A stretch of DNA of 64,000 nt from Flavobacterium chungbukense (GCF_020805785.1 NZ_JAJGZV010000005.1:124001-188000); one strand, 5' to 3'; shown: positions 43,573 to 51,805, numbered from the stretch's first letter. The notes: generated by a model from the sequence alone, not told the origin. Program-made: numbers and translations.

Positions 43573-43971
43573 TTAAATCTCACTCTCTTTTTGTCGATGC
43601 TGAAACATACTCATAAACAAAAAAGTACTCATTTTGCGAGCACGACGTTTTAAAGTTTCGGCATTCTCGCCTTCAAAATATTCTTCAATGGTTTGAAACC
43701 AATGATTTAACCAGATTCCGAACTCATTTGCCGTTATTTTTTCGTCAAAATGTGCGTCAACTTCATTGTGTACCGCATGTGGATTTCCTTTGTATTTGCG
43801 AACGCCAAATAAATTAGTTTCCCAAAAATCAGTTAGCTTTTCTAGATGCGCATCCCAATCAGAAATCATTTCATTAAAATAAAAGCCGATTTCTTCATCG
43901 GCTCTTATTTTATCGTAAAACCGATGGACTAAAAAGCCTACATCAGTTCTATTTTCTATTTGCTTTTTCAC
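43573..43971 (-). CDS. Group III (HbP-type) truncated haemoglobin
   Basis: The 132-residue protein has the group III truncated globin pattern: VHRFYDKIRADEEIGFYF (B-helix Tyr/Phe region), WDAHLEKLTDFWETNLFG, then PHAVHNEVD, with His68 the likely haem ligand. The C-terminus has WLNHWFQTIEEYF. These bind oxygen or nitric oxide in the cytoplasm, and the exact role is unsettled. Its ATG overlaps the stop of the upstream membrane-protein gene (4 bp), so the two are translated together. The adjacent Crp/Fnr gene and palindrome suggest redox or NO control. Confidence 0.88.
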   Translation of the reverse strand: MKKQIENRTDVGFLVHRFYDKIRADEEIGFYFNEMISDWDAHLEKLTDFWETNLFGVRKYKGNPHAVHNEVDAHFDEKITANEFGIWLNHWFQTIEEYFEGENAETLKRRARKMSTFLFMSMFQHRQKESEI

Positions 43972-44255
43972 AGAATAAGTGTGTTTAAAAGAATAAATAC
44001 TACACTTAAAATTGAACTTAAAATTAAAAGGTTAAAAACTACCTTGTGTTTCATTTGTGCCAAAATTGAAGTGTTTACAAAGATACAAGCTAAAACAATA
44101 ATAGCTAATTGAAGCATTTGTGGAATTGATGTACCATTTGATAAAACGTACATTGCAGCAGCGCCGCCTAAACAGCTTTGCCCAATAACTGCCATTGCAG
44201 CAGAACCCATATAATTTCTATTGAAAATGTCGAATGTTGTTTGGTATAGTGTCAT
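43968..44255 (-). CDS. Small membrane protein coupled to the truncated haemoglobin
   Basis: The start is set at MTLYQTTFDIFNRNYMGS (95 residues), because a -7 box and operator lie just upstream of this ATG. It has three predicted membrane helices, about 17-39, 45-62 and 72-95 (AAMAVIGQSCLGGAAAMYVL, LQLAIIVLACIFVNTSIL, NLLILSSILSVVFILLNTLIL). The family is unnamed. A role alongside the haemoglobin is inferred from the 4-bp overlap and shared promoter. Confidence 0.72.
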   Translation of the reverse strand: MTLYQTTFDIFNRNYMGSAAMAVIGQSCLGGAAAMYVLSNGTSIPQMLQLAIIVLACIFVNTSILAQMKHKVVFNLLILSSILSVVFILLNTLIL

Positions 44256-44276
44256 GATATTCAGATTTTTATATGA

Positions 44277-44284
44277 CAAAGATA
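44277..44284 (-). promoter_or_regulatory. -7 promoter box of the membrane protein-haemoglobin operon
   Basis: Read on the minus strand the sequence is TATCTTTG, an exact TAnnTTTG match, 22 bp before the chosen ATG. There is no TTG -33 element at the usual distance. That space is occupied by the palindrome at 44304-44325. Confidence 0.65.
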
Positions 44285-44303
44285 CGCCCGCAATACAACT
44301 GCA

Positions 44304-44325
44304 TTTTATGATTAAAATCATAAAA
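44304..44325. promoter_or_regulatory. Fnr/Crp-type operator palindrome
   Basis: TTTTATGATT-AA-AATCATAAAA has perfect 10-bp arms and contains the core TGAT-N4-ATCA, the Fnr-type half-site arrangement. Its centre lies about 42 bp upstream of the start point expected from the TATCTTTG box, the class II activator position. It sits between the Crp/Fnr gene and the membrane protein-haemoglobin operon. Binding is inferred. Confidence 0.65.
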
Positions 44326-44336
44326 CAAGAACTTTT

Positions 44337-44933
44337 TTATCTGTATACTTTTCGATTAATTATCTTCAATTCGCCTTTTTTCTCTAATGCTTTTATGGTT
44401 CTAATAACCGTTTCTACGCGTAAACCTGTTAAATCTCCAATTTGCTGTCTAGTAAAATTAATAAGGAAACCATTTTTGTCTTTTTGAAAATTAAAATACA
44501 CAATTCCGTGATCAATTAGTTTTAATACGCGATGTTCAGGCTCTTGTGTAGATATTTCCGCTGCCATAACCGATTTGTAGTACAATCGTTGCGCTAGATT
44601 TTCAATAATTTTAATGCTGACTTTAGGATTTTCTTCTAAAAGTTTCATGAAGTTTTTTTTAGGAAGAATAAAAATCACAGCATTTTCTACCGCAATGGCA
44701 TTGGCAGGATATTTTTGATTTAGAAATAGAGGCGGTTCACCAAAAGATTGTCCACTGTAAAATATTCCTTGAATAAATTCACGTCCATCATCATTATAAT
44801 TACTCATTTTGATTTCACCAGAAACAATTTGATAATAGCTTAAGGGCAGATTCCCTTCTTCAAAAATAAGATCATTTTTGTCGAACGACTTTTTAATCGC
44901 ACCATATTTCTCTATTAATTCGACTGTAATCAT
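44337..44933 (-). CDS. Crp/Fnr-family transcription regulator
   Basis: The 198-residue protein has an N-terminal cyclic-nucleotide-binding-like barrel (about 15-120: GNLPLSYYQIVSGEIKMSNY, GQSFGEPPLF) and a C-terminal winged HTH (TRQQIGDLTGLRVETVIRTIKALEKKGELKI). There is no N-terminal Cys cluster like that of E. coli Fnr, so it is not an obvious Fe-S sensor. Haem or small-molecule sensing is possible. It lies just upstream of an Fnr-type palindrome and the haemoglobin operon, its probable targets. Confidence 0.9.
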   Translation of the reverse strand: MITVELIEKYGAIKKSFDKNDLIFEEGNLPLSYYQIVSGEIKMSNYNDDGREFIQGIFYSGQSFGEPPLFLNQKYPANAIAVENAVIFILPKKNFMKLLEENPKVSIKIIENLAQRLYYKSVMAAEISTQEPEHRVLKLIDHGIVYFNFQKDKNGFLINFTRQQIGDLTGLRVETVIRTIKALEKKGELKIINRKVYR

Positions 44934-44967
44934 AATGTATCATTTACGTTATCAAAAAAGCGTCAGA

Positions 44968-44975
44968 CAAATATA
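44968..44975 (-). promoter_or_regulatory. -7 promoter box of the Crp/Fnr gene
   Basis: On the minus strand this reads TATATTTG, matching TAnnTTTG, 35 bp before the start codon. No convincing -33 TTG is visible. Confidence 0.5.
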
Positions 44976-45028
44976 ATTTATTCAAAATAGTTTTACGAGA
45001 TTAAAAAACTTTTACTTTTACACCCAAG

Positions 45029-45757
45029 ATGCAAGAACAAATACTCACAATTCGGCAACAGATTTTGGAGGCTAAAAGTAGTGGTCAGAAATTATTGGCA
45101 GTACTTTTGGATCCAGATAAAATTGTATTAGAAAATTTAGGTCATTTAATTGAAAAAATCAATCAATCGCCTGCAACTCATATTTTTGTTGGCGGAAGTA
45201 TTATTCAAAATAATATCTTAGAAGAACTGATTTTGACATTAAAGCAAAAGACAGATTTACCAGTTATTTTGTTTCCCGGAGATCCTTCGCAAATTTCAGC
45301 AAAAGCTGATGGTATTTTGTTTTTATCTTTATTATCAGGACGAAATCCAGATTATTTAATAGAATATCAAGTTCAAGCCGCTCCAATTCTTAAAAAGACA
45401 AATTTAGAAGTCATCTCAACTGGTTATATTTTGATCGAAAGCGGAAACGAAACGGCTGTTGCACGCGTAAGCAAAACAAAACCATTAAGCCGTGAAAATC
45501 TTGATTTGGTTCTAGCAACCGCCTTGGCTGGAGAAATGTTAGGAAATCAATTGATTTATTTAGAAGCCGGAAGTGGAGCGAAACAGCCTGTTCCAAAAGA
45601 AATGATTGAGTTAATTGCTCAAAATGTCAGAATTCCGGTAATTGTTGGAGGAGGAATTGTAGATTTGCACGGAATTCAAAAAGCGTATTCTGCCGGTGCA
45701 GATTTGGTTGTTATTGGAACTGCTTTCGAAAATAACAGTCATTTTTTTGATTTATAA
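45029..45757 (+). CDS. Geranylgeranylglyceryl/heptaprenylglyceryl phosphate synthase (PcrB-like)
   Basis: The 242-residue TIM-barrel enzyme joins a polyprenyl diphosphate to sn-glycerol-1-phosphate to make an archaea-like ether-lipid precursor. The motifs LLAVLLDPDK, FVGGSIIQNN, YILIESGNETAVARVSKTKPL, YLEAGSGAKQPVP and PVIVGGGIVDLHGI are characteristic of the bacterial GGGPS/PcrB family. Bacteroidota commonly carry it, but the lipid made there is not settled. It is followed by pnuC 33 bp downstream, and the functional link is unclear. Confidence 0.92.
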   Translation: MQEQILTIRQQILEAKSSGQKLLAVLLDPDKIVLENLGHLIEKINQSPATHIFVGGSIIQNNILEELILTLKQKTDLPVILFPGDPSQISAKADGILFLSLLSGRNPDYLIEYQVQAAPILKKTNLEVISTGYILIESGNETAVARVSKTKPLSRENLDLVLATALAGEMLGNQLIYLEAGSGAKQPVPKEMIELIAQNVRIPVIVGGGIVDLHGIQKAYSAGADLVVIGTAFENNSHFFDL

Positions 45758-45790
45758 ATAAAATTTAATCGCCTTTTAAATACCACAAAA

Positions 45791-46411
45791 ATGATAGATT
45801 TTTTTCTAGACAGTTACAAAAACGCACCGTTATGGCATATTGCTTTAGAGTTTTTAGTCTTTGTTTTTGGAATTTTAAGCGTTTGGTTTGCTAAAAAAGA
45901 AAATATCTGGGTGTACCCAACAGGATTGATTGCGACAGTTATATCGGTATATCTATTATATGTTGCAGGCTACATAGGAGACATGATTATAAATGGATAT
46001 TTTTCGATAATGAGCATTTATGGTTGGTATGTTTGGTCAAAAGGAGGATCTGTTGAAGATAATCTTCCAATTACTCGCACAACTTTTAATGAAAAAATAA
46101 TTGGAATCTTACTGTTTATTGTAACCGTTTTTGTAGTTTTCGGGATTTATAAATATTTTGATTACGAAATTCATCAAGACAACTATGTTGATATGATTTC
46201 ATCAGGAATATTTTTCGCAGGAATGTGGTATATGGCCAGAAAAAAAATAGAAAACTGGACACTTTGGATTATTGGTGATATTATTGTTGTGCCTCTCTAT
46301 GCTTATCGTGGGCTGGGGATGCTGTCACTTCAATATTTAATTTTTACAATTTTGGCTATTTCAGCTTATTTAGAATGGAGAAAAATCTTAGACAGCAAAA
46401 AACAACAATAA
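45791..46411 (+). CDS. pnuC: PnuC-family nicotinamide riboside transporter
   Basis: The 206-residue membrane protein has about seven helices and the PnuC motifs: VFGILSVWFAKKENIWVYPTGLIATVISVYLL, INGYFSIMSIYGWYVWSK and a C-terminal WIIGDIIVVPLYAYRGL. PnuC facilitates diffusion of nicotinamide riboside. The paralogue PnuT carries thiamine. Overlap by 37 bp with a NadR-like kinase gene favours nicotinamide riboside. The TPP-controlled receptor 3 kb downstream leaves thiamine as an alternative. Confidence 0.88.
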   Translation: MIDFFLDSYKNAPLWHIALEFLVFVFGILSVWFAKKENIWVYPTGLIATVISVYLLYVAGYIGDMIINGYFSIMSIYGWYVWSKGGSVEDNLPITRTTFNEKIIGILLFIVTVFVVFGIYKYFDYEIHQDNYVDMISSGIFFAGMWYMARKKIENWTLWIIGDIIVVPLYAYRGLGMLSLQYLIFTILAISAYLEWRKILDSKKQQ

Positions 46412-48489
46412 TAAAAATTGCTTTATTTGGTCCTGAGAGTACAGGTAAAACTACATTGGCAAAACAGTTAGCAGATTACTACGAAACCGAATGGGTTCCC
46501 GAGTTTGCGCGCGATTATCTGCAAATAAAATGGGAAGAAAATAAGCATATCTGTGTGGCTGATGATATGATGCCAATTGCTTACGGACAAACGGCTTTAG
46601 AAAATGAACGTCTTGCTAAAGCAAATAAATACTTGTTTTCTGATACCAATTTAATGGTAACTAAGGTTTTCTCTGAAATGTATTACGGTTTTTGTGATCC
46701 GCTTTTGAATGATGCGGCGCTTCAGCATGAATACGATTTATTCTTTTTGACTGATATTGATGTGCCTTGGGAGAAAGACGACATACGCGATACTCCAGAA
46801 GGAAGAGAAACTGTTTTTTCTGTTTTTAAACAAACTTTGATTGATACAAAAAAGCCTTTTATAACTTTATCTGGTGACAAAAAAACGCGTCTAGCCGAAG
46901 CATTAAAGATTGTAGATAATTTGACGATTGCCTTAGAAAAAGGTTTTTCGTCTGCTGAATTCGTTCAGATTTATGAAAGAGGAATTCCTTTTGAAAATAT
47001 TCTATCTCAACTTAAAATTTTCAAAAAAGGTATTGCCAAAAGTAATTTAATTAGTCCTGCCATTATCGATAATGGAATTCTAAATTTGAATCAAGTAGAT
47101 TTTGAGACAAAAGCTTCTTTTTTTGATCATGAAAAGGAGAATCTGAAAATTAAAAAGTTTGTTCCTGCCTCAGGTGCAGCTTCTAGAATGTTTAAGTTTT
47201 TGACTGCTTTTTTAAATGATTTTGATATTCAAAAAGAAACTATCAACTCTTACATTAATAGAAAAAATGATAAAGAGCTCGCTATTTTTATTGTTGGAAT
47301 GGAAAAGTTTCCTTTTTTCAAGGCAGTAGATAAAAAACTAAGAGAAATTTATCCTGATTTTGAAGCTTTAGAAAGAGATTATAAAAATTACTATTTTGTA
47401 AAATTATTACTGTCTCCTGATTATTTTGATTTTGCGAATAAGCCTAAAGCTGTTTTGCCTTTCCATTGGTACGATACACATATTGCCAATCCGATTGAAG
47501 AGCACTTGAATGAGTGTGTACATTATGCCTCTTCAAAAAATGTTTCCAATTTGCATTTTACTGTTTCCGACATTCATCAAGATTTATTTTATGAAGGGAT
47601 TAATGAAGTTATCGAAAAAATTGAAAAACCATCAGGAATAAAGATCAACATATCCTATTCGTATCAAAATAAAAGTACAGATTCTATTACGATTGATGAA
47701 AATGATAAACTAGTAAAAGACAAGCTAGATAATTTAATTTTTAGACCAGGAGGACACGGAGCTCTTATCGAAAATCTAAATAATCTTGATGCAGATATTA
47801 TTTTTATAAAAAATATAGACAATGTTATTCAAAATCATATTGATAAAATTACGTTGTATAAAAAAGCATTGGCAGGTATTTTAATTGAAATACAGCAAAA
47901 GGTTTTTTCTTATTTGAAAAGGATTGATCAAAATGAAATTCAAGAAAATAATTTAGAAGAAATCTTACTGTTTTTACAGGAAAAATTAAATATTGAATTA
48001 AGTGATGATTTTAATAAGTTTACTTTCGAGAATAAGATAGTCAATATTAAAGAACTTTTAAATCGTCCAATTCGTGTTTGCGGGATGGTTAAAAATGAAG
48101 GAGAACCTGGAGGAGGACCATTTTGGATCATGAATGACAGAGGCGAAACTTCGCTTCAAATTGTTGAAACTTCTCAAGTTGATTTACAAGACAAAAAACA
48201 ACTCGAAATTTTAGCCGAAGCAACACATTTTAATCCAGTAGATTTGGTTTGCGGGATTAAAAATTATAAAGATGAAAAGTTTGATTTGCTCCAATATGTA
48301 GATCAAAAAGCCGGTTTTATTGTAGAGAAAAGCGTTGACGGAAAAACAGTTAGAAGTTACGAATTACCTGGTCTTTGGAACGGATCTATGGCAAATTGGC
48401 TTACTATCTTTGTTGCTGTTCCTTTAATTACTTTTAATCCGGTAAAAACGGTAAACGATTTATTAAAAGCAGCGCATCAGCCACAATAA
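46375..48489 (+). CDS. Fusion: NadR-like ATPase/nicotinamide riboside kinase plus DUF4301
   Basis: The 704-residue protein joins two parts. Residues about 14-190 form a NadR-like kinase with P-loop GPESTGKTT (19-27), WVPEFARDYL and LFSDTNLMVTKVFSEMYYG. From about 195 to the end it is a DUF4301 protein (FVPASGAASRMFKFLTAF, FRPGGHGALIENLN, VCGMVKNEGEPGGGPFWI, LPGLWNGSMANWLT). The kinase should phosphorylate nicotinamide riboside taken up by PnuC. The DUF4301 part is uncharacterised, but its GAASRMFK and RPGGHGAL motifs recall nucleotidyltransferase-like loops. The start overlaps pnuC by 37 bp, so coupling is likely. Confidence 0.87.
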   Translation: MEKNLRQQKTTIIKIALFGPESTGKTTLAKQLADYYETEWVPEFARDYLQIKWEENKHICVADDMMPIAYGQTALENERLAKANKYLFSDTNLMVTKVFSEMYYGFCDPLLNDAALQHEYDLFFLTDIDVPWEKDDIRDTPEGRETVFSVFKQTLIDTKKPFITLSGDKKTRLAEALKIVDNLTIALEKGFSSAEFVQIYERGIPFENILSQLKIFKKGIAKSNLISPAIIDNGILNLNQVDFETKASFFDHEKENLKIKKFVPASGAASRMFKFLTAFLNDFDIQKETINSYINRKNDKELAIFIVGMEKFPFFKAVDKKLREIYPDFEALERDYKNYYFVKLLLSPDYFDFANKPKAVLPFHWYDTHIANPIEEHLNECVHYASSKNVSNLHFTVSDIHQDLFYEGINEVIEKIEKPSGIKINISYSYQNKSTDSITIDENDKLVKDKLDNLIFRPGGHGALIENLNNLDADIIFIKNIDNVIQNHIDKITLYKKALAGILIEIQQKVFSYLKRIDQNEIQENNLEEILLFLQEKLNIELSDDFNKFTFENKIVNIKELLNRPIRVCGMVKNEGEPGGGPFWIMNDRGETSLQIVETSQVDLQDKKQLEILAEATHFNPVDLVCGIKNYKDEKFDLLQYVDQKAGFIVEKSVDGKTVRSYELPGLWNGSMANWLTIFVAVPLITFNPVKTVNDLLKAAHQPQ

Positions 48490-48490
48490 G

Positions 48491-48895
48491 ATGGAATTAG
48501 ATAAAATCATATCAGAATTAAATTTTAAAGCCGTTCGCAGTAGTGGTGCAGGCGGACAAAACGTAAATAAAGTTTCGTCTAAAATAGTTTTGAATTTCGA
48601 TTTAGATGCTTCTCAAGCTTTATCTGATGAAGAAAAATTACTTTTAAAAGAGAACCTATCGACAAGATTAACTTCTGAAAATATCCTAATTTTAAATTGC
48701 GATGAAGACCGGAGTCAGCTTAAAAACAAAGAGATTGTTATCAAAAGATTTTTAGAAATCATTAAAAAAGGATTGTACGTTCCGAAAGTTAGAAAAGCTA
48801 CAAAAATTCCAAAATCTGTTATCAAGAAAAGAATTAAGGATAAAAAGAATATTTCTGACCTTAAACAATCACGTAAGAAACCAAACTTAGATTAA
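48491..48895 (+). CDS. arfB: ArfB-like peptidyl-tRNA hydrolase / release-factor homologue
   Basis: The 134-residue protein has the GGQ catalytic motif in SSGAGGQNVNKVSSKIVL (residues 17-34) and a basic C-terminal tail (KKRIKDKKNISDLKQSRKKPN). The tail would enter the mRNA channel of a stalled ribosome. ArfB (YaeJ) frees ribosomes stuck on truncated mRNA. Size and layout are standard. It starts 1 bp after the NadR-DUF4301 gene and probably shares its transcript. Confidence 0.92.
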   Translation: MELDKIISELNFKAVRSSGAGGQNVNKVSSKIVLNFDLDASQALSDEEKLLLKENLSTRLTSENILILNCDEDRSQLKNKEIVIKRFLEIIKKGLYVPKVRKATKIPKSVIKKRIKDKKNISDLKQSRKKPNLD

Positions 48896-48910
48896 ATCTT
48901 AAAATTTATT

Positions 48911-48960
48911 AATTCCAAATTTCAATAGAAAGCAATAATTAGTTTTTGGAATTTGGAATT
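48911..48960 (+). terminator. Hairpin after arfB
   Basis: AATTCCAAAT / ATTTGGAATT, a relative of the hairpins after gldJ and the DUF3127 gene, ends in TTTCTTTTTT. It overlaps the likely -33 region of the TPP-riboswitch promoter. Confidence 0.65.
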
Positions 48961-48966
48961 TCTTTT

Positions 48967-48998
48967 TTGGAGATTTAAACATTTTAACATTACATTTG
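48967..48998 (+). promoter_or_regulatory. Promoter of the TPP riboswitch-receptor transcript
   Basis: TTG at 48967-48969 and TACATTTG at 48991-48998 match the Bacteroidota -33/-7 pattern with a 21-bp spacer. The predicted start is a few bases before the riboswitch aptamer. Confidence 0.75.
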
Positions 48999-49004
48999 CA
49001 CTGT

Positions 49005-49080
49005 CTCAAAGGGGTGCTCTAAATAACGAGCTGAGATCATACCCAAAGAACCTGAGCGAGTAATGTTGCTAAGGGAAAAA
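49005..49080 (+). ncRNA. TPP (THI-box) riboswitch
   Basis: The conserved THI-box blocks appear in order: GGGGTGCTC, GCTGAGATCATACCC, GAACCTGAGCGAGTAATGTT and GCTAAGGGA. They form the three-way junction that binds thiamine pyrophosphate. It lies 98 bp before the TonB-dependent receptor start. Between them a CCCCTTT run (49152-49158) is complementary to AAAGGGG at the aptamer's 5' side, and an 18-bp palindrome covers the start codon, so translational control is plausible. Confidence 0.95.
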
Positions 49081-49160
49081 ACGACACTTTCAAGTTTGTA
49101 TACTTTATCTTGTCGTGAAACACATTTATTAATTTAACAAAAGAATAATTCCCCCTTTTA

Positions 49161-49178
49161 TTCGTAAATATTTACGAA
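49161..49178 (+). promoter_or_regulatory. Palindrome TTCGTAAATATTTACGAA reaching the receptor start codon
   Basis: The perfect 18-bp palindrome ends on the A of the ATG. As a hairpin it could mask the translation start, consistent with a TPP-responsive expression platform. Confidence 0.5.
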
Positions 49179-51337
49179 TGAAAACTATTTTTAAAGTTGC
49201 TGAGGTACTAAGGTACAAAAACTCAGAGGTTTTTAAAAACAGAACCAAATCTGTTTTCTTTACTCTTTTATCTGTTTTCTTTACACTATTCTCTTTTGCC
49301 CAACAGCAAGATTCAACAAAAGTAAATTCTCTTGATGAGGTTTTGGTTTCTGCTATTCGTGTTACTTCAAAAACTCCGGTAAGTTTTAGTAATATGGACA
49401 AAAAAGAAATTAAGTACAGAAATTTAGGTCAAGATATTCCTGTTTTGATGAATTATCTTCCATCGGTTGTAACAACTTCTGATGCTGGAAATGGTGTTGG
49501 TTATACCGGAATTCGTGTGCGTGGAAGCGATGCCACACGTGTAAATGTAACCATCAACGGAATTCCATACAACGATGCCGAAAGTCAGGGAACTTTTTGG
49601 GTAAATATGCCCGATTTTGCTTCTTCTGTAGAAAGTCTTCAATTACAGCGCGGTGTCGGAACTTCTACAAATGGTGCAGGTGCTTTTGGTGCAAGTTTAA
49701 ATATGCTGACAGATAACTATGTTAGAAAAGCAACAGGCGAAATTTCAAGTTCTGCAGGATCGTTCAATACATTAAAAAATACAGTAAAATTTAGTACTGG
49801 TCTATTAAATGATCATTTTGAAATTGCAGGCCGTTTGTCTGCTATTCAAACAGATGGCTATATCGACCGGGGCAGTGCAGATTTAAAATCATATTTCTTG
49901 CAGGGAACTTATGTCGGAAAAACAACTTTGATCAAAGCTCTTGTTTTTGGAGGAACTCAAAAAACTTACCAGTCTTGGAATGGAATTGATAGCGAAAAAT
50001 TAAGCGAAAACCGCAGGTATAATTCCGCAGGAGAATATACAGACGAATCTGGTGTTACTCGTTATTACGATAATGAAACAGACAATTATAACCAGGATCA
50101 TTATCAATTACACTGGAACGAATCAATTTCTGACAAGTGGAGTACAAACTTTGCACTTCATTATACAAAAGGGAAAGGGTATTATGAAAACTATAAAGAA
50201 GATGCCGAAATGTCTGAATATGGTTTAGCTGCCGTTGGAGCAGTTACTACGACAGATTTAGTGCGTCAGAAATGGTTAGACAATGATTTTTACGGAACTA
50301 CTTTTTCTGCAAAATACGTAGCAGATGGACTGGATGTTATTTTAGGCGGAGGATGGAATAAATATGAAGGCGATCATTTTGGAAAAGTAATTTGGGCCAG
50401 ATATGCTTCAACATCAGAATTAGGAGATCATTATTATGATGATTTTTCAACAAAAACGGATGGTAATATCTTCGCGAAAGCCAATTATCAATTAACAGAA
50501 AAACTGAGTTTTTACGGCGATTTGCAATATAGAAATGTGCATTATAAAGCGAATAGTGCAGAAACAGGTTTGGTTAATGATAATTTCAGTTTCTTTAATC
50601 CAAAAGCTGGTTTAAATTATGCATTTACTCAAAAAAGCACTTTATACTTTTCGTATGCAAGAGCGAACCGTGAGCCAAACAGAACGGACTACGAGGGAGG
50701 AAACGTGAAACCAGAGAAGTTAAATGATTATGAATTAGGATGGAGATTTAATTCGGAGAAATTTCAATTGAATTCTAATTTCTACTACATGGCTTACAAA
50801 GATCAATTAATTTTGACAGGAAGATTGGACGATGTTGGAAATCCAATTCGAGCAAATACAGAAAAAAGTTATCGTTTAGGATTTGAATTTGATGCAACAA
50901 TTGCACTTACTGATAAATTTACTTTAAGACCCAACTTCACTTTGAGCAGCAACAAAAATGTTGATTTAGCTGTTGATGGCGAATATTACGGAACAACAAA
51001 AATTGCATATTCTCCACAAGTTATTGCTGGAAACGTCATTGTTTACAAACCAATTGAAGGATTATATCTTTCTTTATTGCAAAAATACGTTGGAGAACAA
51101 TTCATGAATAATATAGAATTACCTTCGGCAAAATTGGCAGATTATTTTGTAAACGATTTTAATGCTTCTTACGAAATAAAACCAAATTCAATATTTAAAT
51201 CAATTACCATTACCGCTTTGGTTAATAATATTTTAGACAAAAAATACATTTCAAACGGAGCAATGTGGGATATTTATCCTTATTACTATCCACAAGCAGG
51301 AAGAAATTTCTTGATTGGTTTGAGTCTAAAATTCTAA
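49178..51337 (+). CDS. TPP-riboswitch-controlled TonB-dependent receptor (thiamine-type, OMR1-like)
   Basis: The 719-residue outer membrane receptor has a signal peptide (FFTLFSFAQQQ), a TonB-box-like DEVLVSAIRV, a plug domain (LPSVVTTSDAGNGVGYTGIRVRG) and a barrel ending GRNFLIGLSLKF. It lacks the SusC-type N-terminal extension. The TPP riboswitch upstream indicates uptake of thiamine or a precursor across the outer membrane. Its start is fixed by the palindrome and the signal peptide. It forms a single-gene unit closed by a strong terminator. Confidence 0.92.
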   Translation: MKTIFKVAEVLRYKNSEVFKNRTKSVFFTLLSVFFTLFSFAQQQDSTKVNSLDEVLVSAIRVTSKTPVSFSNMDKKEIKYRNLGQDIPVLMNYLPSVVTTSDAGNGVGYTGIRVRGSDATRVNVTINGIPYNDAESQGTFWVNMPDFASSVESLQLQRGVGTSTNGAGAFGASLNMLTDNYVRKATGEISSSAGSFNTLKNTVKFSTGLLNDHFEIAGRLSAIQTDGYIDRGSADLKSYFLQGTYVGKTTLIKALVFGGTQKTYQSWNGIDSEKLSENRRYNSAGEYTDESGVTRYYDNETDNYNQDHYQLHWNESISDKWSTNFALHYTKGKGYYENYKEDAEMSEYGLAAVGAVTTTDLVRQKWLDNDFYGTTFSAKYVADGLDVILGGGWNKYEGDHFGKVIWARYASTSELGDHYYDDFSTKTDGNIFAKANYQLTEKLSFYGDLQYRNVHYKANSAETGLVNDNFSFFNPKAGLNYAFTQKSTLYFSYARANREPNRTDYEGGNVKPEKLNDYELGWRFNSEKFQLNSNFYYMAYKDQLILTGRLDDVGNPIRANTEKSYRLGFEFDATIALTDKFTLRPNFTLSSNKNVDLAVDGEYYGTTKIAYSPQVIAGNVIVYKPIEGLYLSLLQKYVGEQFMNNIELPSAKLADYFVNDFNASYEIKPNSIFKSITITALVNNILDKKYISNGAMWDIYPYYYPQAGRNFLIGLSLKF

Positions 51338-51356
51338 CTAATCTTTTCAATAAAAA

Positions 51357-51386
51357 AAGCCTGAATTTACTTTCAGGCTTTTTTTT
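51357..51386. terminator. Bidirectional terminator between the receptor and the Rieske-like lipoprotein
   Basis: AAGCCTGAA / TTCAGGCTT with a 6-nt loop is flanked by an A-run and a T-run. It sits between convergent stop codons. Confidence 0.85.
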
Positions 51387-51388
51387 AT

Positions 51389-51805
51389 TTAATTATAAAC
51401 GTGAATCACAGTTCCAGATCCTTCTGCGCGATATTGTTTCATTGGATATTCTTTTCCTCCAAGTCCAGTAAACAGATTATATTGTGCTTTATCACAAGAA
51501 CAAACAGCATAAATACCACTAATTGTCATGGCCGAGCAAGATGTAAGCGCTTGATTTGGGCACGCGGCATCAAAGGCAGTATAAGTTCCCTCACCAGTTT
51601 TCATTACAATAATTCCTTTTGCTCCGTAGTTGGCAACATAAACAGGATTACTTACATATTTTAAGTTGTTATAAGTCGGAAGATTATTATCTAAATAGAC
51701 ATTAACAGCGTAATTTGGAATGTAAGGATTATTGTTACTTCTGTTATTGTCGCTGCAAGAGAACAAAACAGCGGTAAAGGCGATAAAGAACCAGATTTTT
51801 TTCAT
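51389..51805 (-). CDS. Rieske-fold-like lipoprotein lacking the histidine ligands
   Basis: The 138-residue lipoprotein (lipobox LFSC, Cys17) has a C-terminal region like Rieske domains: YTAFDAAC82PN...C102SCDKAQYNLFTGLGGKEYPMKQYRAE. Classical Rieske sites read CxH...CxxH. Here Asn84 and Asp105 stand where His is expected, with extra Cys90 and Cys104. A normal [2Fe-2S] cluster is therefore unlikely unless ligated by other Cys. It is predicted to be membrane-anchored. It is divergent from greA. The function is unknown. Confidence 0.65.
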   Translation of the reverse strand: MKKIWFFIAFTAVLFSCSDNNRSNNNPYIPNYAVNVYLDNNLPTYNNLKYVSNPVYVANYGAKGIIVMKTGEGTYTAFDAACPNQALTSCSAMTISGIYAVCSCDKAQYNLFTGLGGKEYPMKQYRAEGSGTVIHVYN

